Source of the DNA: Deltaproteobacteria bacterium
GTDB lineage: Bacteria > Desulfobacterota > Syntrophobacteria > Syntrophobacterales > Syntrophobacteraceae
Direction of reading: 5' to 3'
Assembly (NCBI GenBank): GCA_021780695.1
Contig: JAJXYD010000011.1
Span: 1-64,000, forward strand
DNA: 64,000 bases
In this document: positions 53,141-62,297 of the stretch, one piece after another
Layout: every line of letters starts with the position of its first letter
Position numbering within the stretch: the first letter of the stretch is position 1
Program-made: the position numbers and the translations under genes
The notes under the pieces: model-generated
The model's input: the letters and a program-made list of their open reading frames with translations, nothing else
Told to the model about the DNA's origin: nothing
The model's database searches: none

Positions 53141-53989
53141 CTAACTGCCAAGGGCTTCCAGCTCCTGTTGCGCATCCTCTTCAGTTTCGGAGTCATTTTC
53201 AACCCCTTCGCCGCGATCGGCTGAAACCCTCTTGGCCACGGTTATAAAGCCCGTGTGGGCCACCATCCTGTCAAAAGGTCTGGCGCGAAGCCGGTCAACC
53301 TTCCAGTCTCTTCGCAGGAGTTCGAAATGGACGATGTCTCCGAATCCGTTTGCGAGCAGCTGCCTCTGGGTGAGCTGAATCTGGCCCACGTTGGGGCTAA
53401 GGCTCACAAGCAGGCCGCCCATTCTAAGCATGGAGGAAAGATTCCCCACGGCCCGCCAAGGTTCGGGAAGATCGACAAAAATCCGGTCAACCTGGCAGGA
53501 TAGGCACGCGGTTTCGATATCGGCCACTACTATCTGGTGATTCCGGGGGCGGGCGCCAAAAAAAAGGCTGATGTTTTCACGTGCCTGTTCGGCAAATTCG
53601 GCCCTTTTTTCGATAGATGTGAGTTTGCCCTTTCCGCACATCGCCCGCAGCAGGGCCAGGGTAAGTGCGCCCGAGCCGATTCCGGTCTCGATCACCTCGC
53701 AGCCCGGATGGATGTCGCCGTAAAAGATCATTGCGCTGAGATCTTTTGGGTAAATGATCTGAGTGCGCCTCTTCATGCCGAAGATATAGTCTTCAAGGGA
53801 AGGCTTGAAGAGCATGAGCTTTGCGCCTTTGCTCGTAAGCAGCCAGTCGCCTTCCTCCTTGCCGATGACATCTGCAAGATGAATGCCCCCAAGGTGGGAA
53901 GAATAGGGAGCGTTTTCAACCCTTACGAGCCATTTCTTGCCTTTTTGGGAGGTTAAAAGTACCCAGTCGTTTAACGCAAATTTACTCAT
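53141..53989 (-). CDS. trmI: tRNA (adenine-58-N1)-methyltransferase
   Basis: 282 residues. The N-terminal beta domain (FALNDWVLLTSQKGKKWLVRV, LGGIHLADVIGKEEG) is typical of TrmI. The Rossmann SAM-binding domain shows IYPKDLSAMIFYGDIHPGCEVIETGIGSGALTLAL (SAM motif I), LTSIEKRAEFAEQARENI, FVDLPEPW and GGLLVSLSPNVGQI. It methylates A58 in the T-loop of tRNA. The C-terminal tail is acidic (from about 262). Single gene in front of the glycosyltransferase. Confidence 0.93.
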   Translation of the reverse strand: MSKFALNDWVLLTSQKGKKWLVRVENAPYSSHLGGIHLADVIGKEEGDWLLTSKGAKLMLFKPSLEDYIFGMKRRTQIIYPKDLSAMIFYGDIHPGCEVIETGIGSGALTLALLRAMCGKGKLTSIEKRAEFAEQARENISLFFGARPRNHQIVVADIETACLSCQVDRIFVDLPEPWRAVGNLSSMLRMGGLLVSLSPNVGQIQLTQRQLLANGFGDIVHFELLRRDWKVDRLRARPFDRMVAHTGFITVAKRVSADRGEGVENDSETEEDAQQELEALGS

Positions 53990-54372
53990 TTAAAGGGCTC
54001 CTAAGGAAAACAAAATTTTACAGATACTCTTCATGTCTGTTTTTTGCGCTGTTGTCAACTACAGTCTTTCACTACCCTTAAAACGATTAAAAGATTAGTG
54101 GGGCGGTGGTTGTCCTTAATTCTCTTTCTGCCAATAGTTTGGCGGCTTCGTATCGTCGGGGCGGGAAAACTTTTCCAAAGGCAAGCGGTTTCTCTGTAAA
54201 AGCATTGAGAAAACAGGCTTTGTGCCTGTTGACAGAGCACATGAAAAAAAGTAGTTTCAGGGTTTACGAGGGTGGGTTGCCCCCGCACGGGGCGAGGTGC
54301 ATACCCACCCCCTTTTTTAAAGCGTAACCTGGTAGAGCCTTTCGATACGCAACTTAGTCCCAGGAGATGGAG
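53990..54372. other. Divergent region between trmI and yggT
   Basis: 383 bp. Contains a good plus-strand sigma-70 candidate at 54229-54257 and an inverted repeat AACAGGC/GCCTGTT (54212-54230) that overlaps its -35 element, a possible operator. No gene recognised. Confidence 0.5.
54229..54257 (+). promoter_or_regulatory. Putative sigma-70 promoter for yggT-divIVA
   Basis: TTGACA (exact) and TAGTTT with a 17-bp spacer. The -35 hexamer overlaps the right arm of the inverted repeat AACAGGC-TTTGT-GCCTGTT, which could be a repressor site. Start of transcription near 54264, about 110 nt before the yggT ATG. Confidence 0.45.
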
Positions 54373-54675
54373 ATGTTTATTATAGGCTATTTTTTGCAGG
54401 CCACGGCTACGGTCTTGCACTATGTGCTATATACTTACATGCTTATCGTGATAGCCCACGCCCTGCTCTCATGGGTAAGCCCCGACCCCTATAATCCAAT
54501 CGTTCGGTTTCTCTATAACGTAACCGAGCCTGTGCTCTATAGGTTAAGAAGGGCTTTGCCCCTTAGCGTGGGCTCCATGGACTTTTCGCCCATGATCCTC
54601 ATACTGGGGCTCCTATTTTTGGATCAGTTCCTCGTGCCGACCTTGTTTAGAATTGCTTCAATACTGGGCGGTTAG
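54373..54675 (+). CDS. YggT-family membrane protein
   Basis: 100 residues from the ATG at 54373: AGGAG lies 6 nt before it, while the ATG at 54367 abuts the ribosome site. Two YggT halves with membrane helices are visible (LQATATVLHYVLYTYMLIVIAHALLSW and SPMILILGLLFLDQFLVPTLF) joined by PYNPIVRFLYNVTEPVLYRLRRALP. YggT proteins are linked to division or envelope functions and often lie near divIVA-type genes, as here. Confidence 0.93.
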   Translation: MFIIGYFLQATATVLHYVLYTYMLIVIAHALLSWVSPDPYNPIVRFLYNVTEPVLYRLRRALPLSVGSMDFSPMILILGLLFLDQFLVPTLFRIASILGG

Positions 54676-54695
54676 ATAGATAATTTTTTTGCAGA

Positions 54696-55199
54696 GTGAA
54701 ACGAGTTTCCATGGAAATCGGTGAGATTGAGGCAAGAAGATTCCGCAGGCGCTTGATGGGGTTTGATCCTGGTGATGTGGAACCCTATCTTCGGGCTCTA
54801 ACCGATGAGCTTTATCGGCTAAAGGCGGAAAACGAAAGCTTCCAAAGAGACGTTCACAATTTGGACTTAGCGCTAAAGGAGCACCGGGAGCGCGAAAAGA
54901 CGATTCGAGCCGTTTTGGTAAGCGCCCAGAAAAGCGCCGAACAGGTTAAAACCAATGCCGAGCGTCAGGCCCGGCTGATTGTTTCGGAGGCCGAGGTCAA
55001 GGCCGAAGGGATACTTAAGGAAGCAAGCAATCGTCTTATAAGGATGGAGCAGGAGATGTCGGAGCTTAGGCGAAATCGTGTCCAGTTCGGTGCCAGGATG
55101 CGCTCGCTTCTTGACTCGTTCCGCCAGATCTTGGACGATGACAGCAAACAAGCCCCTCTTAAAAATGAAGAAAAGCCGGATAGCCCGGAACCAATCTGA
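54696..55199 (+). CDS. DivIVA-domain coiled-coil protein
   Basis: 167 residues from the GTG at 54696 (an ATG at 54711 is an alternative). N-terminal DivIVA lipid-binding motif: ARRFRRRLMGFDPGDVEPYLRALTDELYRL. A long coiled coil from about 38 to 145 is indicated by heptads (ENESFQRDVHNLDLALKEH, AEVKAEGILKEASNRL). Short charged C-terminus. DivIVA proteins sense curved membranes and recruit division or polarity factors. Located 20 nt after yggT, in the classical yggT-divIVA order. Confidence 0.9.
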   Translation: MKRVSMEIGEIEARRFRRRLMGFDPGDVEPYLRALTDELYRLKAENESFQRDVHNLDLALKEHREREKTIRAVLVSAQKSAEQVKTNAERQARLIVSEAEVKAEGILKEASNRLIRMEQEMSELRRNRVQFGARMRSLLDSFRQILDDDSKQAPLKNEEKPDSPEPI

Positions 55200-55219
55200 A
55201 ATAGACGGAGTCTAACGCT

Positions 55220-55387
55220 ATGGCCATGAGTGAAGAGCTTTTAGAGATCCTTCGTTGCCCCAAATGCAAGGGGCAGATAAATATTAATTCCGATCAGTCA
55301 GGCCTTGTGTGCGAGCAGTGCAGGCTTGTCTATGAAATTCGGGACGATATTCCGATCATGCTGATCGAGGAGGCTAAAGAGCTTTAA
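55220..55387 (+). CDS. Trm112-like (UPF0434) small zinc-ribbon protein
   Basis: 55 residues, too short for common length cut-offs. ATG at 55220 with GGAG 10 nt upstream. Sequence landmarks: ELLEILRCPKCKGQI, then LVCEQCRLVYEIRDDIPIML, the typical Trm112/YcaR pattern with CxxC twice and the C-terminal DDIPIML. In bacteria such proteins are thought to act as partners of methyltransferases or in envelope biogenesis; no function is settled. It lies 20 nt downstream of divIVA. Confidence 0.85.
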   Translation: MAMSEELLEILRCPKCKGQININSDQSGLVCEQCRLVYEIRDDIPIMLIEEAKEL

Positions 55388-55566
55388 TAAAGGCAGTGAT
55401 TAGCGATTGGCGGTTGGTTTTTAGGGCTGGGGAACGATTTTGTCCCGCCGTCCCTGTTTAACCGTTTCCTGTTCGTCCCGGTCCGGCCAAATCCAAGGGT
55501 CGTAGCCGCCTGGTCGCTTTTCGCCACTCAGTCTCTAATGGATACCTAATCGTTAATTGCTAAAAC

Positions 55567-56103
55567 ATGAGTCACCCAAAAGCGCCACGCCCGGCCAAGC
55601 TGATTATCAGGTTTTTGTTTTGCGACTTTGGAGTTCAGGCAAAGGTCCTGGAAGCGCTTGTATCCGACTTCGGGCCGATGGATTTTTTGTCCGAGCCGGG
55701 CGATTTCCCCTATACCGATTACTACGATGAGGAAATGGGCAGTGGCATCCGAAGACAGACCGCAGGTTTTGTAGAACTGGTGGAGCAGGAGGCTTTGCCC
55801 GGGATAAAACTTCGGACTAACGAAATCGAAAACCGCTTCTTACAAAATGGAAAGAGGCGGGTTAATATCGACCCAGGGATACTCAGCTTAGAGCGGTTGG
55901 TCCTTGCGACCGGGAAAAACTTTACCCACAGGGTCTATCTAGGAGAAGGCATCTACGCCGATCTCACTTTGATTTACAAAAAGGGTGCATACCGGTCTCT
56001 TCCCTGGACTTATCCCGACTACCGCGAAGCGGACTTTCTGCATTATCTGGAGGTAATGAGAAAGAAGCTGAGATATGCCCAGGAGGGGATATTCCCGCGA
56101 TAG
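55567..56103 (+). CDS. DUF4416 protein
   Basis: 178 residues. Family landmarks: PRPAKLIIRFLFCDFGVQAKVLEALVSDFGPMDFLSEPGDFPYTDYYDEEMG near the start, and IDPGILSLERLVLATGKNFTHRVYLGEGIYADLTLIYKKGAYRSLPWTYPDYR. DUF4416 is restricted mainly to deltaproteobacteria and related phyla; its function is unknown. Upstream ribosome site is poor. Together with AroE and AroA it forms a likely short operon. Confidence 0.88.
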   Translation: MSHPKAPRPAKLIIRFLFCDFGVQAKVLEALVSDFGPMDFLSEPGDFPYTDYYDEEMGSGIRRQTAGFVELVEQEALPGIKLRTNEIENRFLQNGKRRVNIDPGILSLERLVLATGKNFTHRVYLGEGIYADLTLIYKKGAYRSLPWTYPDYREADFLHYLEVMRKKLRYAQEGIFPR

Positions 56104-56163
56104 TCGCTGACGGCCCTTCCCGGGGGCTGCGCTCAGCCAATACGGTTACAGGAGTAACTTTAG

Positions 56164-57000
56164 ATGATCAGACCGGAACAAAAAAAGCTTTTCGCCGTCA
56201 TTGGAAATCCTGTTCGCCACAGTCTCAGTCCGGTCATGATGGGCGCCTGTTTTCAATCTCTGGGGCTCTCGGCTCTTTACGCCGCCTTCTATGTCGATGA
56301 ACTCGAAAAGGATCTCGACATTTTGCACCGGGCGGGATTTAGCGGGTTGAGCGTAACCCTGCCATACAAGGAAATGGTGTGCAGGCTTGCCGAGACCACC
56401 GATACCACGGCTAAAGAGATCGGAGCGGCCAACACGCTGCGAAGGACCCCTACGGGCTGGGAGGGTTGCAACACCGATTGGACGGGAGCTTTGCGGGCCC
56501 TTTCGGAGGCCTCGGATGTCGGAGGCCGAAGCGCTCTTATCCTTGGGGCCGGGGGCGCGGCCCGAGCCGTAGCTTATGGGTTGAGGAAGGCCGGGGCAAA
56601 AATCACGATTGCAAACAGGTGTGTCGAAAGGGGCAGGTCTTTGTCCAAACAGATCGGCGCGGGTTTTATCGCGTTAAATATGATAGACAAGTCCGATGCC
56701 CAATTCGATATCGTCGTGCAGTGCACCTCCTCGGGCATGTCCGAGGAGCACGGTGATTCGATTGTTTCCAGCCGTTTTTTCAGACCCGAAATGACCGTGA
56801 TGGACATTGTCTACACCCCGAGGTGGACCGCATTTTCCAAGACCGCCAAAGAGGCCGGTTGCAAGGTGGTCTCCGGGCTGGACATGCTGCTCTATCAGGG
56901 GGCCGCGCAGCTTGAGTGGTGGCTGGATAGGCCTGTTTTTAAAACCCCCGCAATCGATGCAATGAGGCGGGCGTTGGAAGAAGCCCTAAATGACAAGTAA
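56164..57000 (+). CDS. aroE: Shikimate dehydrogenase
   Basis: 278 residues; AGGAG before the ATG. Reduces 3-dehydroshikimate to shikimate with NADPH. Motifs: NPVRHSLSPVMM at about 16-27, YAAFYVD, GLSVTLPYK with the catalytic Lys, NTLRR, NTDWTGA with the catalytic Asp, and the dinucleotide-binding ALILGAGGAARAVAYGL. The ATG of aroA overlaps the end by 11 nt. Confidence 0.96.
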   Translation: MIRPEQKKLFAVIGNPVRHSLSPVMMGACFQSLGLSALYAAFYVDELEKDLDILHRAGFSGLSVTLPYKEMVCRLAETTDTTAKEIGAANTLRRTPTGWEGCNTDWTGALRALSEASDVGGRSALILGAGGAARAVAYGLRKAGAKITIANRCVERGRSLSKQIGAGFIALNMIDKSDAQFDIVVQCTSSGMSEEHGDSIVSSRFFRPEMTVMDIVYTPRWTAFSKTAKEAGCKVVSGLDMLLYQGAAQLEWWLDRPVFKTPAIDAMRRALEEALNDK

Positions 57001-58276
57001 GTTTAGATCCATACAGCCCGTATCGAAGGTAATCTCTCAAATCCGTTTGCCGGGGTCCAAGTCGATCACGCACCGCGCTCTTATGATGGCGGCTCTATCC
57101 GATGGGCCTTGGGAGATAGCCAATCCGCTGAGGGCCGAGGACACTCTTTTGACCGCGCGGGCCATCGAAGCCCTGGGAGCTTGTCTGGACTGGGGCGAAG
57201 ACCGGGTGCGCGTAACGCCGCCCGCTCGCCGCTGGGAAGGGGCGCAAGGGCCGGTTTTTCTTGGCAACAGCGGTACGAGCGCCCGGCTTCTTCTTGCTCT
57301 TTTTTCCGCGGGGAGGGGCAGATTTGTAATGGATGGGAGTCCGCGCCTTCGGGATCGTCCGGTCGGCCCTGCAGTTGAGGCTCTTCGAAAACTTGGGGCC
57401 GAGATTTCATGGCGGCAAAAAGCGGGCTATCTTCCCGTTGAGATCAACTCCAGGGGCCTTGGGGCCGGAGAAGTTTTTGTAGACGCCTGCGAGAGCAGCC
57501 AGTTTTTATCCGGGATCCTCATAGCAGCCCCTGCCGCGTCGGGAACAGTAACGGTCAAATGGAGCGAACAGGTCGCCTCCCGGCCCTACCTGGACATGAC
57601 TATCGGGATGATGAAAGAGGCCGGTATATCTTTTGAGCGGTTGGGGCTAAACAGTATCAGGATTCCTGGACCTCAGGCCTACGCGCCCTGTACTTTTACC
57701 GTCGAGGGCGACTGCTCCTCGGCCTCCTACTTTTGGGGCGCTGCCGCCCTGACCGGTGGGGAGGTGTTTACCTCGCCCGTTTCAAGCTCAAGCCTCCAGG
57801 GCGATTGCCGTTTTTTGCAGGTTCTCGAGAAAATGGGCTGCCGGATTTTTTGGGAAAGGGACGGAGTTCGCGTCTGCGGCCCCGAAAGGCTTTTGCCCAT
57901 AGATATAGATATGAATGAGATGCCGGACATGGTTCCTACCCTTGCCGTCGTTTGTGCTTTCGCCGATGGAGTCTCGCACATTGGAAATGTGGCACACCTT
58001 AGGATAAAGGAATCCGACCGGCTCTATACCGTGGCTGCCGGTTTGAAGGTATTGGGTTTTGAGGCCCGGGAGCTCCCCGATGGGCTTATGGTGCACGGGG
58101 GGGTGGGGGCCGCGCGGCCAACGGGTCCTGTTTTTGCCTTTGACGATCACCGGATCGCAATGGCTTTTGCCCTGGCCGGCCTGCGTCTGGAAGGGGTGGT
58201 AATTGAAGGGGCCGAATCGGTTTCTAAATCCTTCCCGACGTTTTGGGATATTTTCGAAAGCCTTGGCGTTCAATAG
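56990..58276 (+). CDS. aroA: 5-enolpyruvylshikimate-3-phosphate synthase
   Basis: 428 residues. Condenses shikimate 3-phosphate with phosphoenolpyruvate in the shikimate pathway. Motifs: RLPGSKSITHRALMMAALS (substrate Lys and Ser), FLGNSGTSARLLLALFS, DGSPRLRDRPV, SSASYFWGAAALTGG, LRIKESDRL and FDDHRIAMAFALAGL. Overlaps aroE by 11 nt, so it is translated from the same message. The family-specific GNSGTS motif is GNSGTS, as in class I/II enzymes, and cannot by itself give glyphosate sensitivity class. Confidence 0.96.
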   Translation: MTSKFRSIQPVSKVISQIRLPGSKSITHRALMMAALSDGPWEIANPLRAEDTLLTARAIEALGACLDWGEDRVRVTPPARRWEGAQGPVFLGNSGTSARLLLALFSAGRGRFVMDGSPRLRDRPVGPAVEALRKLGAEISWRQKAGYLPVEINSRGLGAGEVFVDACESSQFLSGILIAAPAASGTVTVKWSEQVASRPYLDMTIGMMKEAGISFERLGLNSIRIPGPQAYAPCTFTVEGDCSSASYFWGAAALTGGEVFTSPVSSSSLQGDCRFLQVLEKMGCRIFWERDGVRVCGPERLLPIDIDMNEMPDMVPTLAVVCAFADGVSHIGNVAHLRIKESDRLYTVAAGLKVLGFEARELPDGLMVHGGVGAARPTGPVFAFDDHRIAMAFALAGLRLEGVVIEGAESVSKSFPTFWDIFESLGVQ

Positions 58277-58384
58277 CTGCTAGAATCTGTTCGCATTTGG
58301 AAAAGGGCTCGTTGACGGCCTGCGGGGCCTCGGCGATAAATTGAAAACATCGATGCGTGGAAGGTTTGGAAAGGGGTGTGTCCC

Positions 58385-59617
58385 ATGTTTAGGTTAAAAA
58401 GTAAATTTATTTTCCTGAGCATTGCCGTGCTGGTGTTTACTGCCGTTACCTCGTTTGCCGCTAAACCTCCCAAAGTTATCACTATCGGTACCTTGTATGC
58501 CTCGAGCGGTTCCTTCGCTACTTCATCGACCTCACAGTATAGAGGCCTCAAGTTCTGGGTCTCTCAGGTAAATAAAGAGGGAGGGGTCTTTGTTAAAGCC
58601 TTTAACAAAAAAATCCCCGTTAAGCTTGTGGCCTACGACGACCAGGGGCAAACGGGCACTGCTGGTATGCTCTACAACCAGTTGATTACTCGTGACCGTG
58701 TAAATATGCTGGTAGCCGATTTCGGCTCTGTTTTGACCTCCGTTGCCGTGCCGCTTGCAAAGGTGCACAAGGTTTTGCTCTTCGATCCGACCGGGACCGC
58801 CGCGAAGTTTTTTACCCCCGATAACCAATTTGTCGTTTTGTGCAGCCTGCCTACCTCGGGCCAATGGCCCTATGCTCTTGCCGATTTTTTGATCCAAAAG
58901 AAAATCCCGCGCATTGCCATTATCTATTCCTCCAACGACTTCAATCAATCTCAGGCCGTTACCCTTCATGACAGGCTCGTTAAAGCCGGCATCAATCCGG
59001 TCTACTACCAGGCCGTTCCAACAAGCACCAGCAACTACTCGGTCCTGCTGCACGGCATCGAGGCCACCAAGCCCGATGCGGTGATAGAATTTGGATTTGT
59101 TCCAAACGATATCGCTTTTCTGGAGGGGCTCCAATCGAGCGGACTTAAATTTAAAATGGTGTTCACCATTTTCCCCGGCCAGCAGCTCCAACTTATCCAA
59201 AAGAATGTAGGACCCAAAGCTCTCTACTACACTTACACTTATCCCACGCCGCCCCTTTTGAAATACAATGACGTAAATTTTGGTCCGACCCTGGATAGTT
59301 TCGAACAGGCCTACAAGGAAACCGGCAAGAAGGTGGATTTTCTGGTTGTTGCCGGCTACAACACGGGCCTCATAATTGAAAAAACACTTGATGCGGCAAA
59401 AAGTTTCGATCAGTTGGAATTTAGAAAAGCCCTGGCCGGTTTTTCCGGAAAAGTGAAGACCCTGGATGGGGAGTTCAAAATTGATGCTTCAGGGGCGCAG
59501 GTTGGTGAAATGCTCCCGGTGGCTCAGTTTGTGCCTCAGGGCGCGGACGGGCTGGATATGCATATCGTCTATCCTGCCAACCTCAAGACGGGTAACGAAA
59601 TTTATCCCGCGCCGTGA
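58385..59617 (+). CDS. ABC transporter periplasmic binding protein (branched-chain amino acid/amide type)
   Basis: 410 residues from the ATG at 58385 (GGAAAGGGG upstream). Signal peptide MFRLKSKFIFLSIAVLVFTAVTSFA. The mature protein is a Leu/Ile/Val-type binding protein (PF13458): ITIGTLYASSGSFATSSTSQYRG, VKLVAYDDQGQTGTAGMLYNQLI, VADFGSVLTSVAVPLAKVH, RIAIIYSSNDFNQSQAVTLHDRL. Substrate cannot be told from sequence. The four following genes are the matching permeases and ATPases, so this is a complete importer. Confidence 0.9.
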   Translation: MFRLKSKFIFLSIAVLVFTAVTSFAAKPPKVITIGTLYASSGSFATSSTSQYRGLKFWVSQVNKEGGVFVKAFNKKIPVKLVAYDDQGQTGTAGMLYNQLITRDRVNMLVADFGSVLTSVAVPLAKVHKVLLFDPTGTAAKFFTPDNQFVVLCSLPTSGQWPYALADFLIQKKIPRIAIIYSSNDFNQSQAVTLHDRLVKAGINPVYYQAVPTSTSNYSVLLHGIEATKPDAVIEFGFVPNDIAFLEGLQSSGLKFKMVFTIFPGQQLQLIQKNVGPKALYYTYTYPTPPLLKYNDVNFGPTLDSFEQAYKETGKKVDFLVVAGYNTGLIIEKTLDAAKSFDQLEFRKALAGFSGKVKTLDGEFKIDASGAQVGEMLPVAQFVPQGADGLDMHIVYPANLKTGNEIYPAP

Positions 59618-59717
59618 GGGGCCACTCCATAGGTATCGGGGGCTGGTAAACGGCGGTTTCTACCTTAGTCTCGGCTGTGTTGCCCGGCGCAGATTAGATG
59701 CTCTTGTCAATAAGGCC

Positions 59718-59744
59718 GGTGGGCACAAAAAAACCGTGCCCACC
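59718..59744 (+). terminator. Hairpin between binding protein and permease genes
   Basis: GGTGGGCAC, loop AAAAAAACC, GTGCCCACC: a perfect 9-bp stem, without a proper T-tract. Probably a processing or attenuation hairpin that lets the binding protein be made in excess over the permeases, a common arrangement. Confidence 0.5.
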
Positions 59745-59788
59745 CTTGTATCCCTTTTACGTTTTCATTGGCTGATCGCTGTATTCGC

Positions 59789-60670
59789 ATGAATCTTTTT
59801 GTCTATACGATTATTGCCGGAATTATGTACGGGATATTTTTCGGTCTCGTGGGGATGGGCCTCAATATTATTTTCGGCGTATTGAAAATGATCAATCTGG
59901 CCCACGGCGACTTCATCATGCTCGGTTCCTTTCTGGCCTACTGGCTCTACGGGTTTCTGGGAATAAATCCGCTGGTGGCCGTTCCGATCGTAGCGGCAGT
60001 GTTTTTTCTCCTTGGCTTACCCCTCTATTATGCCTTCGTTCCTCGGCTGATAAAGTCCAAAGACCCCGAAATGCTCTCCTTTATTCTCTTCTTCGGGCTC
60101 TCGCAGGTCATGGAGGCTTTGGTCGTTTTTTTCTTCGGCAACAACCAGCGCTCCATCCCCTCTACTGCTTTCGGTTCGGCCGGGTTCACTATTTTCGGCC
60201 AGCGTTTCCCCATCGCATGGCTTATAACCTGCCTGGTCGCTCTTGGCGCTTTTGGCTTTGTCTACTGGTATTTGCAGCACACGCGCATGGGGCGTGCCAC
60301 CCGGGCCGTCATGGCCAACCGCGACGAGGCTCTGGTAAGCGGTATAGACGTCGAGCGTATTTCAGCGCTCGTGTTTTGCATGGGCCTTGTCCTGGCCTCG
60401 ATTGCGGGTATCTTCAGCTTTTTTGTCATTGGCGCTTCTTATCCTTCCATGGGAGCTGAACTGACAACCGTTTCTTTTGCCATCATAGTGCTGGGCTCTC
60501 TTGGCGATCCCCTTGGGACTATTCTGGGAGGGCTGATCTATGGGGTCGCCGTCATGTTTATGCAAAGCTATTTTTCCTCCTGGGCAGAGATTTTGCCCTA
60601 TGTGCTGCTCATAGCCGTAATGCTTTTCAGGCCCGAAGGCCTTGTTGGAAAGGCGGCGCGCAGTGCGTAG
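59789..60670 (+). CDS. Branched-chain amino acid-type ABC permease (LivH-like)
   Basis: 293 residues from the ATG at 59789; the TTG at 59768 is an alternative. Eight or so membrane helices and the LivH segments GMGLNIIFGVLKMINLAHGDFIMLGSF, RMGRATRAVMANRDEALVSGIDVERI and SFAIIVLGSLGDPLGTILGGLIYG, the last two holding the EAA-like coupling region. Forms the membrane pore with the LivM-like protein. No ribosome site of strength before the ATG. Confidence 0.9.
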   Translation: MNLFVYTIIAGIMYGIFFGLVGMGLNIIFGVLKMINLAHGDFIMLGSFLAYWLYGFLGINPLVAVPIVAAVFFLLGLPLYYAFVPRLIKSKDPEMLSFILFFGLSQVMEALVVFFFGNNQRSIPSTAFGSAGFTIFGQRFPIAWLITCLVALGAFGFVYWYLQHTRMGRATRAVMANRDEALVSGIDVERISALVFCMGLVLASIAGIFSFFVIGASYPSMGAELTTVSFAIIVLGSLGDPLGTILGGLIYGVAVMFMQSYFSSWAEILPYVLLIAVMLFRPEGLVGKAARSA

Positions 60671-61583
60671 ACGCTACTTGCAGGCCCTGTCGGTTATTAT
60701 TTTGGTCGCCGTGGTTTTTCTGCTATTGCCCCGTTTTTACTCCAATCAGTCTTTTTTGTTCAACCTTATGCTTTATCTGGGGTTGGCCGAAGGGGTCAAC
60801 ATCATCTACGGCTTTACGGGTTACCTGCCTTTTGGATATGTGGGGTTTTTCGGGGCGGGGGCCTACGGGTCTGCGATCGCTATTACTTTTTGGCACATTT
60901 CCCCCTTTGTCTGCGTTATTTTGGGCGGTATGGCCGCAGTGGCAACGGGCATTGTTCTCATTCCCCTTCTCAGGCTCTCGGGGGCCTACTTCGCTATCGC
61001 CAACCTGGCCGCTTCCCAGGCTCTTTATCTTATCGTGGCCAATCCGACGATGGAAAAAATCACCCAGGGTCCCTACGGTATCGATTTATCCTCGGTCTAT
61101 AATGCCGATGCCGGGTACTACACGATGCTCGCCGTGCTGGTTTTCGCCATGGTCGTTGTGGCCTATATAAGGAATTCCGATTTCGGCCTTTCTCTTCTGG
61201 CCATAAAGGAAGATCGGGTTACCGCTTCTCTTGCCGGGGTAAATGTTGTCCGGGCAAGAAGTATTGCCTGGATGCTGAGCGCCTTTGTGGCCGGGCTGTG
61301 CGGAGGGGCTTTCGGATGGTTTACCGCGGTATTTTATCCGAGCACTGTCTTTAGCCTGGATGTAAGCGTGTTTACGATAGTGTTTGCCCTTTTCGGTGGC
61401 GTGGGCACCCTTGCCGGCCCTTTGCTCGGAGCGCTTCTGCTCTACAGCATGTATAATTTTATCGGAATTTCAACGCCGCAATATTTCCAACTTTTTTATG
61501 GCTTTCTGATCATAGGACTGGTTTTGTTCCTGCCCGACGGGGTCGCCTCTATTTTGCAAAAAGGCAAGGTTTATGTCCCATAG
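60663..61583 (+). CDS. Branched-chain amino acid-type ABC permease (LivM-like)
   Basis: 306 residues from a GTG at 60663; the open frame begins at TTG 60642. Overlaps the LivH stop by 8 nt. LivM landmarks: LYLGLAEGVNIIYGFTGYLPFGYVGFFGAGAYG, SGAYFAIANLAASQALYL, FGLSLLAIKEDRVTASLAGVNVVRAR and VFTIVFALFGGVGTLAGPLLGALLLYSMYNF. Partner of the LivH-like permease. Confidence 0.9.
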   Translation: MRRRYLQALSVIILVAVVFLLLPRFYSNQSFLFNLMLYLGLAEGVNIIYGFTGYLPFGYVGFFGAGAYGSAIAITFWHISPFVCVILGGMAAVATGIVLIPLLRLSGAYFAIANLAASQALYLIVANPTMEKITQGPYGIDLSSVYNADAGYYTMLAVLVFAMVVVAYIRNSDFGLSLLAIKEDRVTASLAGVNVVRARSIAWMLSAFVAGLCGGAFGWFTAVFYPSTVFSLDVSVFTIVFALFGGVGTLAGPLLGALLLYSMYNFIGISTPQYFQLFYGFLIIGLVLFLPDGVASILQKGKVYVP

Positions 61584-62295
61584 CGGTAAAGAGCTTCTAA
61601 AGATCAAAGGTTTGGTAAAGAAATTTGGAGGCTTCAGGGCTCTTAACGGTATCGGTATGGATGTGGGAGAGGGGTGCATTGTCGGCCTTGCCGGCCCCAA
61701 CGGATCGGGAAAAACAACGCTTATAAACGTTATTTCCGGGGTCTACAGGCCCGATGGCGGTTCCATCGAATTTTGCGGTAGATCGGTCTATAAGTTGCCC
61801 TCCCATAAAATCGTGCGCAGGGGTATCAATAGAACCTTCCAGGTCCCAAGGCCCCTGTCGAGTCTTACCGTCAGGGAGACCGTAAAACTTGCCGCGGTTT
61901 ATGGAACGTGTGAAGGCAACAAAGAGGAAACCATCCGGCAAGCTCTGGAGATTGTCGAACTCGAAGGGGTCAAAGACGTCGTTTCGGCCGGTCTTACCTT
62001 TGCACAGCAAAAGATGCTCGGCCTAGCTACAGCACTTGCCACAAAGCCCAAATTGCTGCTAATAGACGAGATCGCCGCGGGCCTTAGCCACCAGGAATTG
62101 TTTAAAATTTCTCAGATGCTTCTGCGTATACGAAATACCGGTATCACCATGATCGTTGTCGAACACCACCTCGGTTTTATCGACGCCCTCACTTCGGATG
62201 TGGTCGTTATGAACGCGGGGGGCAATTTATTTCGAGGCTCCATCCAGGAGGCGGCGCAAAACGACGAGGTCGTCGAGGTTTTTCTCGGGAGATAG
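61573..62295 (+). CDS. Branched-chain amino acid-type ABC ATPase (LivG-like)
   Basis: 240 residues. Walker A GPNGSGKTT at about 40-48, Q-loop region RTFQVPRPL, a signature region reading LTFAQQKMLGLATAL rather than LSGGQ, and Walker B LLLIDEIAAGLS. The LSGGQ signature is therefore degenerate. The last segment IQEAAQNDEVVEVFLG is typical of LivG. Overlaps the LivM end by 11 nt and is followed after 2 nt by the second ATPase. Confidence 0.92.
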   Translation: MSHSGKELLKIKGLVKKFGGFRALNGIGMDVGEGCIVGLAGPNGSGKTTLINVISGVYRPDGGSIEFCGRSVYKLPSHKIVRRGINRTFQVPRPLSSLTVRETVKLAAVYGTCEGNKEETIRQALEIVELEGVKDVVSAGLTFAQQKMLGLATALATKPKLLLIDEIAAGLSHQELFKISQMLLRIRNTGITMIVVEHHLGFIDALTSDVVVMNAGGNLFRGSIQEAAQNDEVVEVFLGR

Positions 62296-62297
62296 CG